From Ianthella basta (lineage: Eukaryota > Porifera > Demospongiae > Verongiida > Ianthellidae), in NCBI GenBank assembly GCA_964019415.1, contig OZ025879.1:7154649-7218648 (forward strand): 64,000 bases of DNA. Direction: 5' to 3'. The translations under genes and the position numbers were made by a program. The notes under the pieces are model-generated. The model did no database searches. It saw only the letters and a program-made list of their open reading frames with translations, and was not told the DNA's origin. Shown one piece after another: positions 54,001-64,000 of the stretch; positions within the stretch are counted from its first letter, which is position 1; each line of letters begins with the position of its first letter.

Positions 54001-54477
54001 GAAGTAAAGCAGGTGTTGAAGGACATAGCATGGAGGGAAGTGAGAGAAGTATGGAGGGAAGCAGCTAGGGAACGGCCAAAGCTGGAAGTGATTGGGAGTT
54101 TAATGGATGCTGAATGCAAGGCGCGGTGTGTGGAGATAGAGTGTAAGATGCAAAGGAGGATGATGGTGAAACTACGAGGGGGAACAGCAGAATTAAGGGT
54201 AGAAACTGGCAGATGGTGTGGGTTAAGTAGGGGCGAACGACTTTGTAAGAACTGTGACAGTGGTGAAGTGGAAGATGTCAAGCACTTTGTGTGCCGGTGT
54301 GTATTTGTGGCAGAAGAGAGGAGAGAAATGGCAAGGCTGATGAATGAGATAGTGGTGGGATGGGAGAGCATGAAGGATGATGACAGGGTGATATGGGTAC
54401 TGGAGGAGGCATGCAAAGATGGAAGAGTGCGGAAGGCGCTGCAGAGGATGTGGCAGAAAAGGACAAGCTGCCCTTAA
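51046..54477 (+). CDS. LINE E ORF2: endonuclease-reverse transcriptase
   Basis: 1143 residues from the ATG at 51046 (MMCWNVCGWG), exactly where the endonuclease domain begins; the frame is open back to 50959, overlapping the ORF1 stop as GTGA. Endonuclease: LVETWLRGEE, LIICGDFNARCGE, RTPDHSLMSWE. Reverse transcriptase: FRGISLLPVAYKAM, EEQGGFRKGRGCRDQLMTL, FIDFKKAYDRVDRGKLW, GLRQGCILSPLLFSLYINS, LLYADDAVILAED. A late CCHC-like knuckle (LCKNCDSGEVEDVKHFVC) sits near the end. There are no frame breaks. It copies LINE E RNA at a nicked target. Confidence 0.88.
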   Translation: MMCWNVCGWGRGGGEMEKMREGHDMRAKVIDFYKPDVVALVETWLRGEEEIAVEGYRWFGRNRRNLHRKAVRGSGGVGLLVREEVLEKWAVEVIDADIEDILWVKLSQGNEDTLILAACYIPPESSSRGQGAEETLQLLSEQVAKFCSQGPLIICGDFNARCGELNTDRDGIPPRKVIDGVKNSQGEALVDFLRSTSMTEVNGRKGRDAFTCVSGKGCSVVDYCLVSKENFHIIENFKVTTMSESVEEMDCRGVVTRTPDHSLMSWEVATDWVSGMEEGKEEGELKDGMVKRYAVPEGYLEGEVERVRLLTDKVETAGNDQEVIDEIYGELTEMMRQGLVEMKVKRGKGGQPWFTKEIAKLRKAFHRAEREWLECNGSDAKRGKRRDYVEKRREYKKAVSRAKRSFDESRRNELDRVIRNPKKWWRMARKLGLTNGKKKRSDIGKVYDELGVVRQGKEAVGVWKRYFQNVLNEGGRSEVQGDEGGEEVNGGNELLNEDVTREEVKQALDTLKRKAAPGSDRLTAEMVCSDVLVDFWCSLFSWCWKNGMVPSEWRRSTVVPIPKRSRSGVCKTEDFRGISLLPVAYKAMCSIAQNRLVHVVEERKLVAEEQGGFRKGRGCRDQLMTLVLLGQVKAVTKTGMFASFIDFKKAYDRVDRGKLWRCLEGMGLGGRLSAFLKAVYEDVSCEVKVGEGRSEPFKVTCGLRQGCILSPLLFSLYINSLITKLKEAGVGVKCRGQLISVLLYADDAVILAEDEKSMKHGLNTLVEWCNEWSVEVNVEKCGVMHVRRTGMKRTEEKFDVGGEEIAVVQEYKYLGCVIDEHLQGTRMVEERGKAGARALSDWLRRCRATVGEVRGATFVRLMESLVESVLLYGAEVWGCGAQLGPVENVQMRAARIFLGVGRLHPLVSLQFEMNMLPMKWVAMKRSIEFWVQVMRMTDGRLLKVVMLEALEVGCKVRWVKELQQSLVRFKWKGLDAEAVSGLTLKEVKQVLKDIAWREVREVWREAARERPKLEVIGSLMDAECKARCVEIECKMQRRMMVKLRGGTAELRVETGRWCGLSRGERLCKNCDSGEVEDVKHFVCRCVFVAEERREMARLMNEIVVGWESMKDDDRVIWVLEEACKDGRVRKALQRMWQKRTSCP

Positions 54478-54707
54478 AGAACTATGCCCATTGTGATTCT
54501 TTTGACACTGTTACATTTAATTATATTATAGTGCTGCATGGGGCTGACACCCTAGTGTTTGTATTATACAACACGGTGCACTTAAATAATAATATATCAA
54601 TATGTTAATATGCAGAACGCACCCACACAGTAGGCAGGATGTGGTTGCCAGTCATACAAAAGGACTGTACGTACCTCTAATTCCTAGAAGGAGTGCTGGC
54701 AGACAAC

Positions 54708-57700
54708 ATGGTGATCAGGTCAATGATACTGCCACTGGCTCTCCTGCTAGTGCCAGTTCTTTTAACCACATATCGGCACCCTTTGGCTACAGCAAGTGAC
54801 CCTGATGACTGTGAACTTTGCACGGATGGACCAGAAGATCGAATCAAATTGAGATATCCAGCCATCTCCTCTGGACAGATCCTGGTTTGTGATGGAGGCT
54901 ATTGGCAAACAGTCTGCGATGATCAAAAGAAGTATAAGTTCTCTGTCACTGATGCCAATGTCTCGTGTTACCAACTCGGTTTCACCAGTGGACAACCAGG
55001 TTCAGGGCGTGGAGTAGAGGACGGGTGCTTGCCGCCTCGCGTGCACGATTTTATCGCTGTCGATCCGAACGCGCCATGCAAGGTCTGGGATGAAAAACTC
55101 TCCCAATGCCTCAAACGGGTACCAGACGGCATGGGAAGCTGTACTCTTAAAACCACAGCCAGTGTCATCTGCAATGGTTAGTCTGGCTGTCTTCATCATT
55201 AGTAGTACTAGTGCATGCTGTGCATCCTAGCTAGCTGACACTCAGTCTGGTAAACAACCAGCTATGTAGCTATAGCTATTGCGCAAGTTGCTCGCGCAGC
55301 TTATTAGTTTCCGCATGAATTCGCCACTACGCAGCACTAGTTGTAGCAGGATGCGAGAATAGACACCTGATAAGGGTTAAGAGCTGTCCCTTGTGCGAGC
55401 TATATTTAATACAATACACTGCTCCAGCTTTACTCATGATAGCCATGACCCTCGTTCACAACTGTGTTTTCTGTGATCAGTCGCACATTGTAATTTGCAT
55501 TGACACTGTAAAGTTGTCTTGATTTATTACAAGTACTTTATGCATTCCACACCATTAATTTAAGTTGATCAAGCACACTTTGCAATTTACATAGATACAA
55601 TTATAGACCTCTAAATTAATATAATCATTATTTTACAAAAGTTTCCTAATATTTAAAAGATTCTGCCTAATACCTAAGACTGAGTGCCTACTAGCAAAGG
55701 CCTTCACACTACCAGTAACATTAAGCAGATTTTGTGTGCAACTTAAACTGCATACAATGAATCCTTCACAATGTTTCATTGCAGAGACTGCACAGGTTCA
55801 GCTCATATACAAGAATACCCCCAGCTACATTGGTAAAGTGAAACACTACTACAATTCCAGCTGGCATACTGTGTGTGACGGGAACTGGACAGATTTGATC
55901 AGTAACAGCAATGTACTTTGCAGACAACTGGGCCTGGGACATGCAGTGGAGCACTGGCTGCACTATCCTGATGAAACAGACACCAGTTTTCTGCACACAC
56001 ACATGAACTGCAATGGCACTGAAGACAGAATGACGTTGTGCACCCACAACTTTATCATGGATAAAAACTGTAGTGGAAAGAGTGTGCCGGGGATACGGTG
56101 CAGTGGTGAGTATGTGCTGGTGGGATTTGGCGTGAATGTGTTGAGGAGGTGTGCTGTGTTTGCATGTGGCACATTTTGCAGTGGGCAATTAAGAAGGAAT
56201 CTGTAGTATACAGTGGTATTGAGTAATGGGCTCCATGCAATGGTGAAGCTTACAGCATATATCTATATATATAAAGAAGGAGTGAGCAGAACGGTTGTTC
56301 GCGAACTCCTCCCGCGAGCAACGGCGCATGGACACCAAACTTTCCCAGATTACGGACGCCACACCCAGTCTCGACAAGACAAGTACAGGACTAAGTATAT
56401 TGTGCACATTTGTACATGCAGGTCCAGAAGCTGATGACTTTGAATCATCAGCCACCTTTACCAGCATCTCCCTCCAGTGGACTGTGCCAAACGTCCTTCA
56501 GTACTATCGTGTGATAGACAGCTACAACATCACTTACTGGGAGCATGGAGCCAAGGATAGGAGCAAGGTCACGATTCAAAGAAATCAGCCAGAGGCCAGT
56601 GCAGTGGGGATATAGCATGCATACATACACTATTAGATTGTCAGTCTTAAGGGCAGAACTCCATGCCAGGACTGCCATAGACTGAACATGACATACCAGT
56701 CACTAGTACGATTCCTTTGGCTCTAGCTTTAGAGCATGTTGCTCTTGTTTCTGATTCCCTCACACAACATTGCAATTGTCACTGATTGTGTGTAGTGATA
56801 GAAGAGCTTCCTTGTGCAGGTGACCATTGGAGGACTCAGTGCGGGGACACAGTACATTATGACTGTGAATGCGGTGCTCAAAGGTGATCGTCCTGGACCT
56901 GAAACCACCCTTGTTATCTCAACCACTCAGCTGCAGGATGGTAAGCTTGTGAATGCTTTGTGCTGGCAGCTTGTGTAGAAGATAACTTCTGAAACATCTG
57001 AAATTGGTTCATCGTTTTATGCAATGACACTAACATGTGCTGTTAACTTTGATTATGTCATGAATAATGTTACCTTGTTTGCTTCCTACAAATTGTAGTT
57101 GACCATGCAGGACCCCTATGCAGTAATGATGTACATATTAATTTTGTTAAATCTCTTTCCATGTCTATGCATGTGTAGACTCGCGTGTGACAGGACTTGC
57201 AGCAGGACTGGGAGCGCCATTACTTCTTGTATGTATCCTCTTTGCTGTTGCTGATGGAGTCATTGTTTACCTGATCAAGAGGTGATTATCTGTGTGTCCA
57301 TACAGGCACATTTGGTAGGTAAACAAGTGCTGCAAATGTGTTCATTTTATGTACTGCCTCTGGCTTGCAGATGTCACCATCACCGTAGGCGCGCAGAGGG
57401 CAACCAACTGCCACTTCATAACCCAGCCCGAGCTGGTGACCCGGCCCAAGGTGGTGACCTGGCCCAAGGTGGCAACCCAGCCCAAGGCGGCAACGCAGCC
57501 CAAGGTGGCAACGCAGCCCAAGGTGGCAACCCAGCCCAAGGTGGCAACCCAGCCCAAGGTGGCAACCCAGTCCAAGGTGGCAACCCAGCCCAAGGTGGCA
57601 ACGCAGCCCAAGGTGGCAACCCAGCCCAAGGTGGCAACGCAGCCCAAGGTGGCAACCCGGCCCAAGGTGGCAACCCGGACCAAGGTGGCAACCCGGCCCA

Positions 57701-58058
57701 AGGTGGCAACCCGGCCCAAGGTGGCAACCCGGCCCAAGGTGGCAACCCGGCCCAAGGTGGCAACCCGGCCCAAGGTGGCAACCCAGCCCAAGGTGGTGAC
57801 CAGGCCCAAGGTGGTGGGGACCCAGCCCAAGGTGGAGACCCGGCCCAAGGTGGCAACCCAGCCCAAGGGGGCAACCCAGCCCAAGGTGGAGACCCGGCCC
57901 AAGGTGGCAACCCAGCCCAAGGGGGCAACCCTGCCCAAAGAGACAACAATGTACATGCTGGTCCACCACACAATCCTTATAATGATAATGAACGAGCTCC
58001 CCTATTAGGCAATGTACAGCAGGAACCAGCAGCACGCGGCTACTGTGCACTCTACTAG
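54708..58058 (+). CDS. Receptor unit 9: SRCR-SRCR-FN3-TM with long GGNPAQ tail
   Basis: Complete 627-residue model, the longest here. Exons: 54708-55176, 55785-56105, 56422-56603, 56820-56940, 57179-57281, 57371-58058. Exons 1-2 are almost identical to unit 5 (YWQTVCDD, ANVSCYQLGF; WHTVCDGNW). The FN3b exon carries four extra codons (QLQD) at its 3' end. The TM exon is divergent (DSRVTGLAAGLGAPLLLVC, ending VYLIKR). The tail opens RCHHHRRRAEGN, then about 27 copies of a 6-residue GGNPAQ repeat, ERAPLL, and the CaaX-like end CALY. Its conserved promoter module lies 4.9 kb upstream because of LINE E. Intron 2 contains a stretch at about 56265-56380 not found in other units. Intron 1 (608 bp) holds nothing else recognised. 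Confidence 0.83.
57430..57942 (+). repeat. 18-bp coding minisatellite in unit 9 tail
   Basis: About 27 copies of ggtggcaacccagcccaa encode G-G-N-P-A-Q and variants (GGDPAQ, GGNAAQ). Other frames through the array are open but not connected to the gene. Confidence 0.92.
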
Positions 58059-58574
58059 CTCTGTAACACACTCTTACAAATGCCTGAATATGCAGTACAT
58101 GCTAAGTTATATATACATGAAAACATGTAATTCGGTTTTCTTACTATACACATGTGTAGAAATATTAAGTGAACCAAGTGTATACCTGTACATGTAAAGT
58201 AAACTTGTTTATGATGGACTCAATATTGGAGTACATTATACTTTCTACTTAGGCAGTGCCTATTCCAGGACATGTTGGATCTGTTACTGCACAATATGTA
58301 CAGTCTCTGTGCTTCTAGCATGGTTCTATGACAACTACACAGGTGCCCCTGGCATGGCTGGAGGGAGCTCAGAGCTGACACTGCTGAGGTCCAACTGTGA
58401 CTGTACTCCAGGCTTGCCCACCACCTGGATGATGGGTGTGTCTGTGGGAGGATATTACATCAGCTTCTCAGTATACTCTAGCAACAAACAACTAGCTAAT
58501 AATAATATGCATGGGTTTCTGCTCTCGTAGCACACCCACCTTGCCTCCACTCCCTCCCCCATCCACTAATATAT

Positions 58575-58756
58575 ACGTACATCTGTCTCACAGCTAGTCC
58601 CAGTGGCAGTCCTCTCCCCAGTCAGGATGCTCTTCTCACTGATAACATTGCCTGAAGTAAGAAGGTCAAATGTCTTCTTCTCTTTCATCTTGCTCCTACT
58701 TGCAAGAGAAGGTGTAGAGACATCCAAGTCAAAGGGAGGAACACTTCCTTGGATAC
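58575..58756 (-). pseudogene. Antisense CNBD-like exon remnant (spacer 9)
   Basis: The minus-strand frame is open: LASRSKMKEKKTFDLLTSG, NVISEKSILTGE, RTATGTSCETDVR. An acceptor-like ctctgcag precedes it at 58757-58764. The donor CAG|GTGAGG seen in the 63.6-kb copy is changed to cgtatat, so splicing is probably lost. The Arg of the cassette (R-T-A-T) is kept, but the Gly before Glu is Ser. Confidence 0.5.
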
Positions 58757-58826
58757 CTGCAGAGTGTCCATCATGCAGTGTATGTAGGTGTAATGTAAGC
58801 CACACACAATATGCATATTGCCACAT

Positions 58827-58828
<2 letters not shown>

Positions 58829-58906
<78 letters not shown>
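58829..58906. repeat. (CA)n microsatellite
   Basis: Uninterrupted AC repeat of about 39 units. Confidence 0.95.
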
Positions 58907-58911
<5 letters not shown>

Positions 58912-59036
58912 TGCAGAGAGAGACTGGGCATGGGCACCCGGATTAAGTCAACATATTCATACATACCTGCACACTATAGCTGCTCAAAGGCATTATGCTA
59001 TATACATAACACACACAAAACACACCGACCATATTG

Positions 59037-59076
59037 GAACTGAAATGAAACACTCGCTGCATGTTGTAATGGTAAT
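59037..59076 (+). promoter_or_regulatory. Diverged ISRE-like + X-box module, unit 10
   Basis: GAACTGAAATGAAACA keeps one GAAANGAAA-like core; GTTGTAATGGTAAT (59063-59076) has two changes in the X-box left half. It is the weakest copy. Confidence 0.35.
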
Positions 59077-59191
59077 GATTAGTCATGCATGACTATGCTA
59101 AAATGCACCCACCCCAACACAGAGGTGGGTGGTTGGGCTGGTTGTATATAGTTGGCACACATACCAGGTACAAGGAATATATAGAATAGCG

Positions 59192-62100
59192 ATGGCGGAC
59201 TACCTGGTGATCGTGTTGGCACTGGTTCTCGTAGTAGTGCTATCAACCCCATACCGGTACCCTTTGGCTACAGCAAGTGACTCTAAAGATCCTGTGTGTG
59301 AAGACTGCTCAAATGGGCCAGACGATCGCATCAAACTGCGACATCCCAAAAGCATCTCCTCCGGGCAAATTGTGATTTGTAAAGGAGGATACTGGCGGAC
59401 GGTTTGCGATGATCATGGTGACTATACGTTCAGTGAGACTGATGCCGACGTGGCGTGTTTCCAACTCGGGTTCACCCGGGGGTCGGGAGATACAGGAGCT
59501 GCTGCTCCGGGAGAGCTTGGGTGCTTGCCACCAGCCCTGAGCGCATATATCGCTGTCAACCCGAAGGCGCCATGCAAGGCTTGGTACGAAAAGCTTTCCC
59601 GATGTATTATAGGGGACGTCGTGGGATTTTGTTCTCCTGAAACAGCAGTCAGGGTCACCTGCGAAGGTTAGTTTATCTGCCTGTCGTCTCATTACGCTTG
59701 TTGTCAATCGTGCGTGAAGCGTATCTCGACTAGCTAGTTAACAGTGGTAGCTAGCGCATAGACCCTACAACAGTGTAACTTGCAAATGTGCTTTTCACTC
59801 GTGGCTATGTCAATGGACGCTAACGCCAGGCGAATTTGATTCGCAGTTTATCGTACCCGCCCGCATGTTTTTTATCTAGCCTCTCCAACTTTCATCATTC
59901 ATTATTTAGATCACTAGTTGCAGATTAACTCTACCTATCTATGCAGAGCCAAAATTAACACCATTTGGCTAGGTAGAGGCTATCCTCACCTGCCAGACCC
60001 ATCACCCATAGCGCAGACTGCTCCAAATTGGAGCATATATCTGGATTGCCAGCTATTGATGCGTTTCGGTGTGTTTCAATAGCTATAGATGTTTATGATG
60101 AATAATGAAAAATGACATCCCGCTCTCATGCCCTTTACAAATGTACTGGACGATAAATTGTGAATCAAATTTGCATGGCCTAATTCTGTCCTGCGTGAAT
60201 GTGCCACTAGCACTGGTTAGTGAAGGGTGCAAGAATGGGCAGAAAAGAATCAGTGTTAAAGAGCTGTCCCTTGTGTAAGCTACAGTTACAGCACCCTGCT
60301 CCAACCTAGCCTATGCCAGTCATGACCCTCACAACTATGATCTTTGAAGCATGTATTGTAATTTGCACCAATTATCATTACATTAAAGTTGTATCAATGA
60401 TTTGATAGAGGCTCATAGCTGCGATGTTCAGTCAATTCACTATAGCAGTAATATCCAAGCTTCTCAATGCAGTACATGCATTTTATGCCATTTAAGCCAA
60501 TCAAGCAAACCTAAATGCTAATCTAGATGCAACCCCAGTAGCTATCATTATGTAGGTAGAGCACAATTCACAAGGATACAATTATAGACCTCCAATTATA
60601 CCCTTTATCATTATTAATAATTATTATAACAAAAGTTCCCTAAAGATCCCCGACTTTGAGTACCTATTAGCTTAATAATCAGATGTGTAGGCAACTTAAC
60701 CTGCATACTATGGATCCTATACCATGCTTCACTGCAGAGACTATACAGGTTAGCCTCATAGATGGGAGTACCCCCAGCTACATTGGTAAAGCGCAACACT
60801 ACTACAACAACACCTGGCATACTGTGTGTGACGGGAACTGGACACATTTGATCAGTAACAGCCATGTACTGTGCAGACAACTGGGCCTGGGGCATGCACT
60901 GAAGCACTGGCTTCACAATCCCGACAGTACAGACATCAGCTTTCTGCACACACACACATGAACTGCAATGGCACTGAAGACAGACTGACATTGTGTGACC
61001 ACAACTTCATCATGAATGATGCCTGCAGTGTAAGGAGTGTGCCCTGGGTGCTGTGCAGTGGTGAGTACATACATACATGTACTGTTAGGATTTGGTGTTA
61101 ATGTCCTGAGGAGGTGTACAGTTAACGTGTGACACATGTGCTGTGGGCAATGAAGAGGGAATCTAGTATACAGTGGTATGGAATAGTGGGCTCCAGTGGG
61201 GAAGCTTACTGTATACAGTGAAGATAACTACACAGCAGCTAAATGGGATAGTAGATCCCATTTAATGGTACACATGTGTGTGCTAGTTATTTTATTGCTA
61301 TGTGTTTTCACTGAAGCATCTCAAGTGCCAAAACATTATAATTACATTATTCATCTGTATAGCTTCACTCAATTATGTTAATTGCATGCAGCTTACACTG
61401 TACTATGTGTAGAATACATGCAACCTCAAATGGTATGCCTGAGTGTAGACCACAGACCATGTTACCCATGGGAGTTAGTATGAGTGCATAGTGTGCATTT
61501 GTGCAGGTCCAATAGCCGATGCCTTCGAATTATCAGCCACCTCTAACAGCATCTCCCTCCAATGGACTGTGCCACTACCCCTTCAGTACTATCATGTGAT
61601 AGACAGCTACAACATTAGCTACTGGGAGAAGGGAGCTACGGACATACAAGGTCACAACAACTCAACCAGAGGCCAGTGCAGTGGGCATAGCATGCACGCA
61701 TACACTGTAAGCATTAGTTCTAACTACAGTAACTGCATACCAGAACTGAACATGTCTTGTCATTCCCTGTCGAGTATAGCTTTAGAAGGCCTTGCACTTG
61801 GCTTTGGGCCGACTCACTCACACAACTTCATGAATGCACTCATGCATATGCCTACAGCGAGGTGTGTACATGGAGTGATGTAAGGGCTTCATTGTGCACG
61901 CAGGTAACCATTGGAGGACTCAAGGCAGAGACACAGTACATTGTGACTGTGAATGTGGTGCTCAAACGTGACCATCCTGGACCGAAAGCCACCCTTGTTA
62001 TCGCAACCACTGGTGAGCTTATGCATTGTCACTACATGCAGAATGTGCGTACCTCCAAACATCTCAAACTGCATGGGTTAGATTCATGAAACAACATCCT

Positions 62101-62787
62101 TTTTCAACAATTGAATTCCCTGTTTGCTTACTTCAAACTGTAGTTGACCAAGGTCCCTAAAAATGATGATGGATGCTTTTGTTAAATCTTAATCCATGCA
62201 TGTCTGTGTGTAGGCGCTGTGTCTACAGAAGGACTTGAAGCAGCATTGGGAGTGTCATTGCCGGTCATGCTTCTTGCATGCATCCTAGCAGTCAATCTCG
62301 GAATCTTTGCTTACCTGAAGTGAGTGTCTGTGCTGGTCATGTTATAACTGTATATACAGTGGAACCTGTCTAAGATGGTCACTGCATGTATTAGACAGCT
62401 ATCATACAGCCAGTCACCCTTGGCCCAAATGGCACAAAAATATTGCCTTCTACCACTGTAGAGGAGCAACCTCTCTTTATAGGCCAGTTTGAACTGACCC
62501 ACAGATGGCTGTCTTAGACAGGTTTCACTGTATGAACAACAGTCATACAGTCATGTGGCTCAGTGTGGTTTGGCTTTATTGTACTTGTGCTGCTTTTGGT
62601 GTGTAGAACGCATCAAAGGGGCCCATACCAAGGCCGCAATGACTATCACCCAATTAATGGACCCCCCCGTCCAGCGAATGGTGATGGTGTAAGGCAGCCA
62701 CTAGTGCCACCCCAGGTAAATGCACCGGAGCAGCAGGAGCAACCAGAAGAAGATGCAGTCCGTCAAGGCTACTGTTCAATCTTCTAG
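59192..62787 (+). pseudogene. Receptor unit 10: diverged unit with short type C tail and frameshifts
   Basis: Exons: 59192-59666, 60738-61060, 61507-61680, 61904-62012, 62214-62319, 62607-62787. SRCR1 is intact but the most diverged (MADYLVIVLALVLVVVLS, YWRTVCDDHGDY, ADVACFQLGF). In SRCR2 the CA run (60947-60958) is two bases longer than in intact units, giving TGA at once after LHTHT. Exon 3 lacks two bases compared with unit 2 near 61648, so the total length is again a multiple of three, but the stop lies between the two changes. Both could be artefacts. The tail is short: KTHQRGPYQGRNDY, then Pro/Gln-rich sequence and the CaaX-like end CSIF; it lacks a clear acidic dileucine. Intron 1 (1071 bp) holds nothing recognised; intron 5 carries a MITE. 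Confidence 0.7.
62357..62530. mobile_element. Tc1/mariner-like MITE in unit 10 intron 5
   Basis: Inverted ends cagtggaacctgtctaaga and tcttagacaggtttcactg (one mismatch) flanked by TA on both sides (62355-62356 and 62531-62532), the target duplication typical of Tc1/mariner elements. No transposase inside. Confidence 0.85.
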
Positions 62788-63224
62788 CTTAATTGTAACA
62801 CACTTTTACATAGGCCCATACATTCACGCTAAGGTATAATACAGGTTTCAGTGAGCAATTGCAACAGCATAATATACCATAGATCAGCTGACTTATACTT
62901 CAAAACACACCTTTAGTGTGGACTCGCATCACTTTACACGTAATTGTACATGCATACATGACCACAGTAATGTACTACAGTAGTTTGCAGAGTGTACTCC
63001 TTTAGACTATACTGCATTGTCTGATCAGTTATGCTATTGTTCCTGCATATGTGACATTCACTGCACCTTATGTAAAGGTATCGGCATGCCCCTAGCATGG
63101 TCTTATATATGATCGTTACACAGGCGTCCATGGCATGGCTGGACAGGTGAAGGTGCATGTGACAGGTGCCTTTTAAAACTGAAAATGACTCATGAGACCA
63201 ATGAATATGATTATATTTACTAAC

Positions 63225-63359
63225 CTGGTACTCTGGCTGCTTCACGAGGAGTTGAGATGCAATGCGGATGCCACACACCCTCCACAGGTGCTCTCTAATG
63301 ACAGGATTCTTCTCTAGGATTTCAAGAATATTGCTGGCAGTGATCATGAACAGGATATC
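63225..63359 (-). pseudogene. Antisense exon B: continuation of the CNBD-like sequence
   Basis: Minus-strand frame: DILFMITASNILEILEKNP, VIREHLWRVCGIRIAS, QLLVKQPEYQ, then an excellent donor CAG|GTTAGT at 63219-63227. It lies downstream (in minus-strand order) of the exon at 63561-63726, as the end of a cyclic-nucleotide-binding domain would. The acceptor is not settled: an AG at 63334-63335 gives an awkward phase. Related but broken copies (NIHDVLEENPVIREY) occur in the other spacers. Confidence 0.5.
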
Positions 63360-63560
63360 ACATCAGCTTATCAGTGTAGCTATTGGGTAGCTAATCCTCC
63401 AGTAGCAAACATAGCTAGCTAGCTATAAAAACTAATAATTTGGGTTTCTCTTACTGCAGTTATCTTCCCTCCCTCACCCACACCCCTCACTTTCACCTTC
63501 CCTTAGCCCCCATGACTATAGCACCATCGACCTTGTCTCCTCTCCCTCCCCATCCCTCAC

Positions 63561-63726
63561 CTGTACATCCGTCTCACAGCTGGTCCCAGTGGCAGTCCTC
63601 CCCCCAGTCAGGATGCCCTTCTCACCAATAACATTGCCTGAAGTGAGAAGGTCAAGAGTCTTCTTCTCTGTCATCTTGCTGCTGCTTGCATGGGCAGAGA
63701 TAGCCTCGTTCAGGGAGGATTGACAC
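63561..63726 (-). pseudogene. Antisense exon A: best-preserved CNBD-like exon
   Basis: Minus-strand frame open from end to end: CQSSLNEAISAHASSSKMTE, KKTLDLLTSGNVIGEKGIL, TGGRTATGTSCETDVQ, then a consensus donor CAG|GTGAGG. The acceptor-like end is aaggtag. G-N-V-I-G-E-x-G-I-L-T-G-x-x-R-T-A-T matches the phosphate-binding cassette of cyclic-nucleotide-binding domains, including the Gly-Glu pair and the Arg. Such domains occur in CNG/HCN channels, PKA/PKG and SLC9C-type exchangers; I cannot tell which. It may belong to a live gene extending right of the window, or be a relic like the other spacer copies. Confidence 0.5.
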
Positions 63727-63841
63727 TACCTTGAATACCTACACAGTGACCCACCAAAGTGTATTCGAGTGTAGCTAATTAGCTTGCTTGCTATAGTTAA
63801 GACATGTTACACACTGACGAATGTGCAAACACAATGCTACA

Positions 63842-63913
63842 CACAAACACACACACACAGCACGCACACACATACACACACACACACACACACACGCACA
63901 CACACACACACAG

Positions 63914-64000
<87 letters not shown>
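63842..64000. repeat. Compound (CA)n microsatellite at window end
   Basis: AC repeats with cagcacgc interruptions near 63859 and 63911, continuing to the last base of the window. Confidence 0.95.

Larger units (their letters stand above)
49831..54599 (+). mobile_element. LINE E: two-ORF APE-type LINE with PHD-finger ORF1
   Basis: Begins ggagattaagatggcggcc and ends in an AT-rich tail (aataataatatatcaa). Unit 5 has the corresponding empty site near 18850-18860 (gactatatatgtcaatatgc). Target duplications cannot be resolved in the AT-rich flank. Confidence 0.85.
58059..59191. other. Spacer between units 9 and 10
   Basis: Type B 3' region, conserved block 58320-58480, an antisense CNBD-like exon that keeps its frame (58575-58756), (CA)n at 58829-58906 and a diverged promoter block. 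No other gene is seen. Confidence 0.6.
62788..64000. other. Downstream region of unit 10
   Basis: Type A/C-like 3' UTR to about 63060, conserved spacer fragment about 63095-63150, two antisense CNBD-like exons (listed separately), and a compound (CA)n from about 63842 to the window end. Confidence 0.6.

Noticed and set aside
57349..58008. Alternative long frames through the tail minisatellites (ATQPKV repeats, minus-strand PPWAGLP repeats)
   Set aside because: The repeat length is a multiple of three, so several frames stay open; only the frame continuing from the TM exon has the conserved flanks and C-terminal motif.

Overview
This is eukaryotic, animal-type genomic DNA. Genes have short introns (about 70-1500 bp) with GT-AG borders, there are long (CA)n and (GA)n microsatellites, and there are several LINE retrotransposons. 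The cell-surface genes combine scavenger receptor cysteine-rich (SRCR) and fibronectin type III (FN3) domains. An expanded SRCR family with short introns fits a marine invertebrate, and a sponge is my best guess, but nothing here proves the species.

The core of the window is a head-to-tail array of ten related receptor units, all on the + strand. The full unit has six coding exons. Exon 1 encodes a signal peptide and a divergent SRCR domain, exon 2 a second SRCR domain, exons 3 and 4 one split FN3 domain, exon 5 a transmembrane helix and exon 6 a cytoplasmic tail. Intron phases are 1,1,0,1,2 in every unit. Units 2, 4, 5, 7 and 9 add up to clean open frames (590, 499, 486, 499 and 627 residues). 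Unit 1 is cut by the window start. Units 3, 6 and 10 carry frameshifts. Unit 8 has lost both SRCR exons. Tails are type A (acidic; units 1, 4, 5, 7, 8), type B (minisatellite-expanded; units 2, 3, 6, 9) or type C (short; unit 10). Nine of ten tails end in a CaaX-like tetrapeptide, and every A or B tail has an acidic dileucine motif.

Upstream of first exons lies a conserved block with an IRF/ISRE-like motif (GAAACTGAAATGAAAC) followed by an RFX X-box palindrome (GTTGCCATGGTAAC). The spacers also carry, on the minus strand, decaying exons of a different gene whose best-preserved copy resembles a cyclic-nucleotide-binding domain.

Five sizeable LINEs interrupt the array: A (23.1-26.7 kb, -), B (27.7-31.4 kb, +, restriction-like endonuclease type, with two truncated relatives at 35.8-36.7 kb), C (41.1-43.2 kb, rearranged), D (46.5-49.5 kb, -) and E (49.8-54.6 kb, +, with a PHD finger in ORF1). 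A, B and C sit inside CA or GA microsatellites. Small foldback elements and MITEs are present at 5.4-5.9, 7.9-8.8 and 62.4 kb. The whole looks like a fast-evolving receptor cluster, possibly immune or recognition-related, shaped by tandem duplication, exon loss and microsatellite-driven change.
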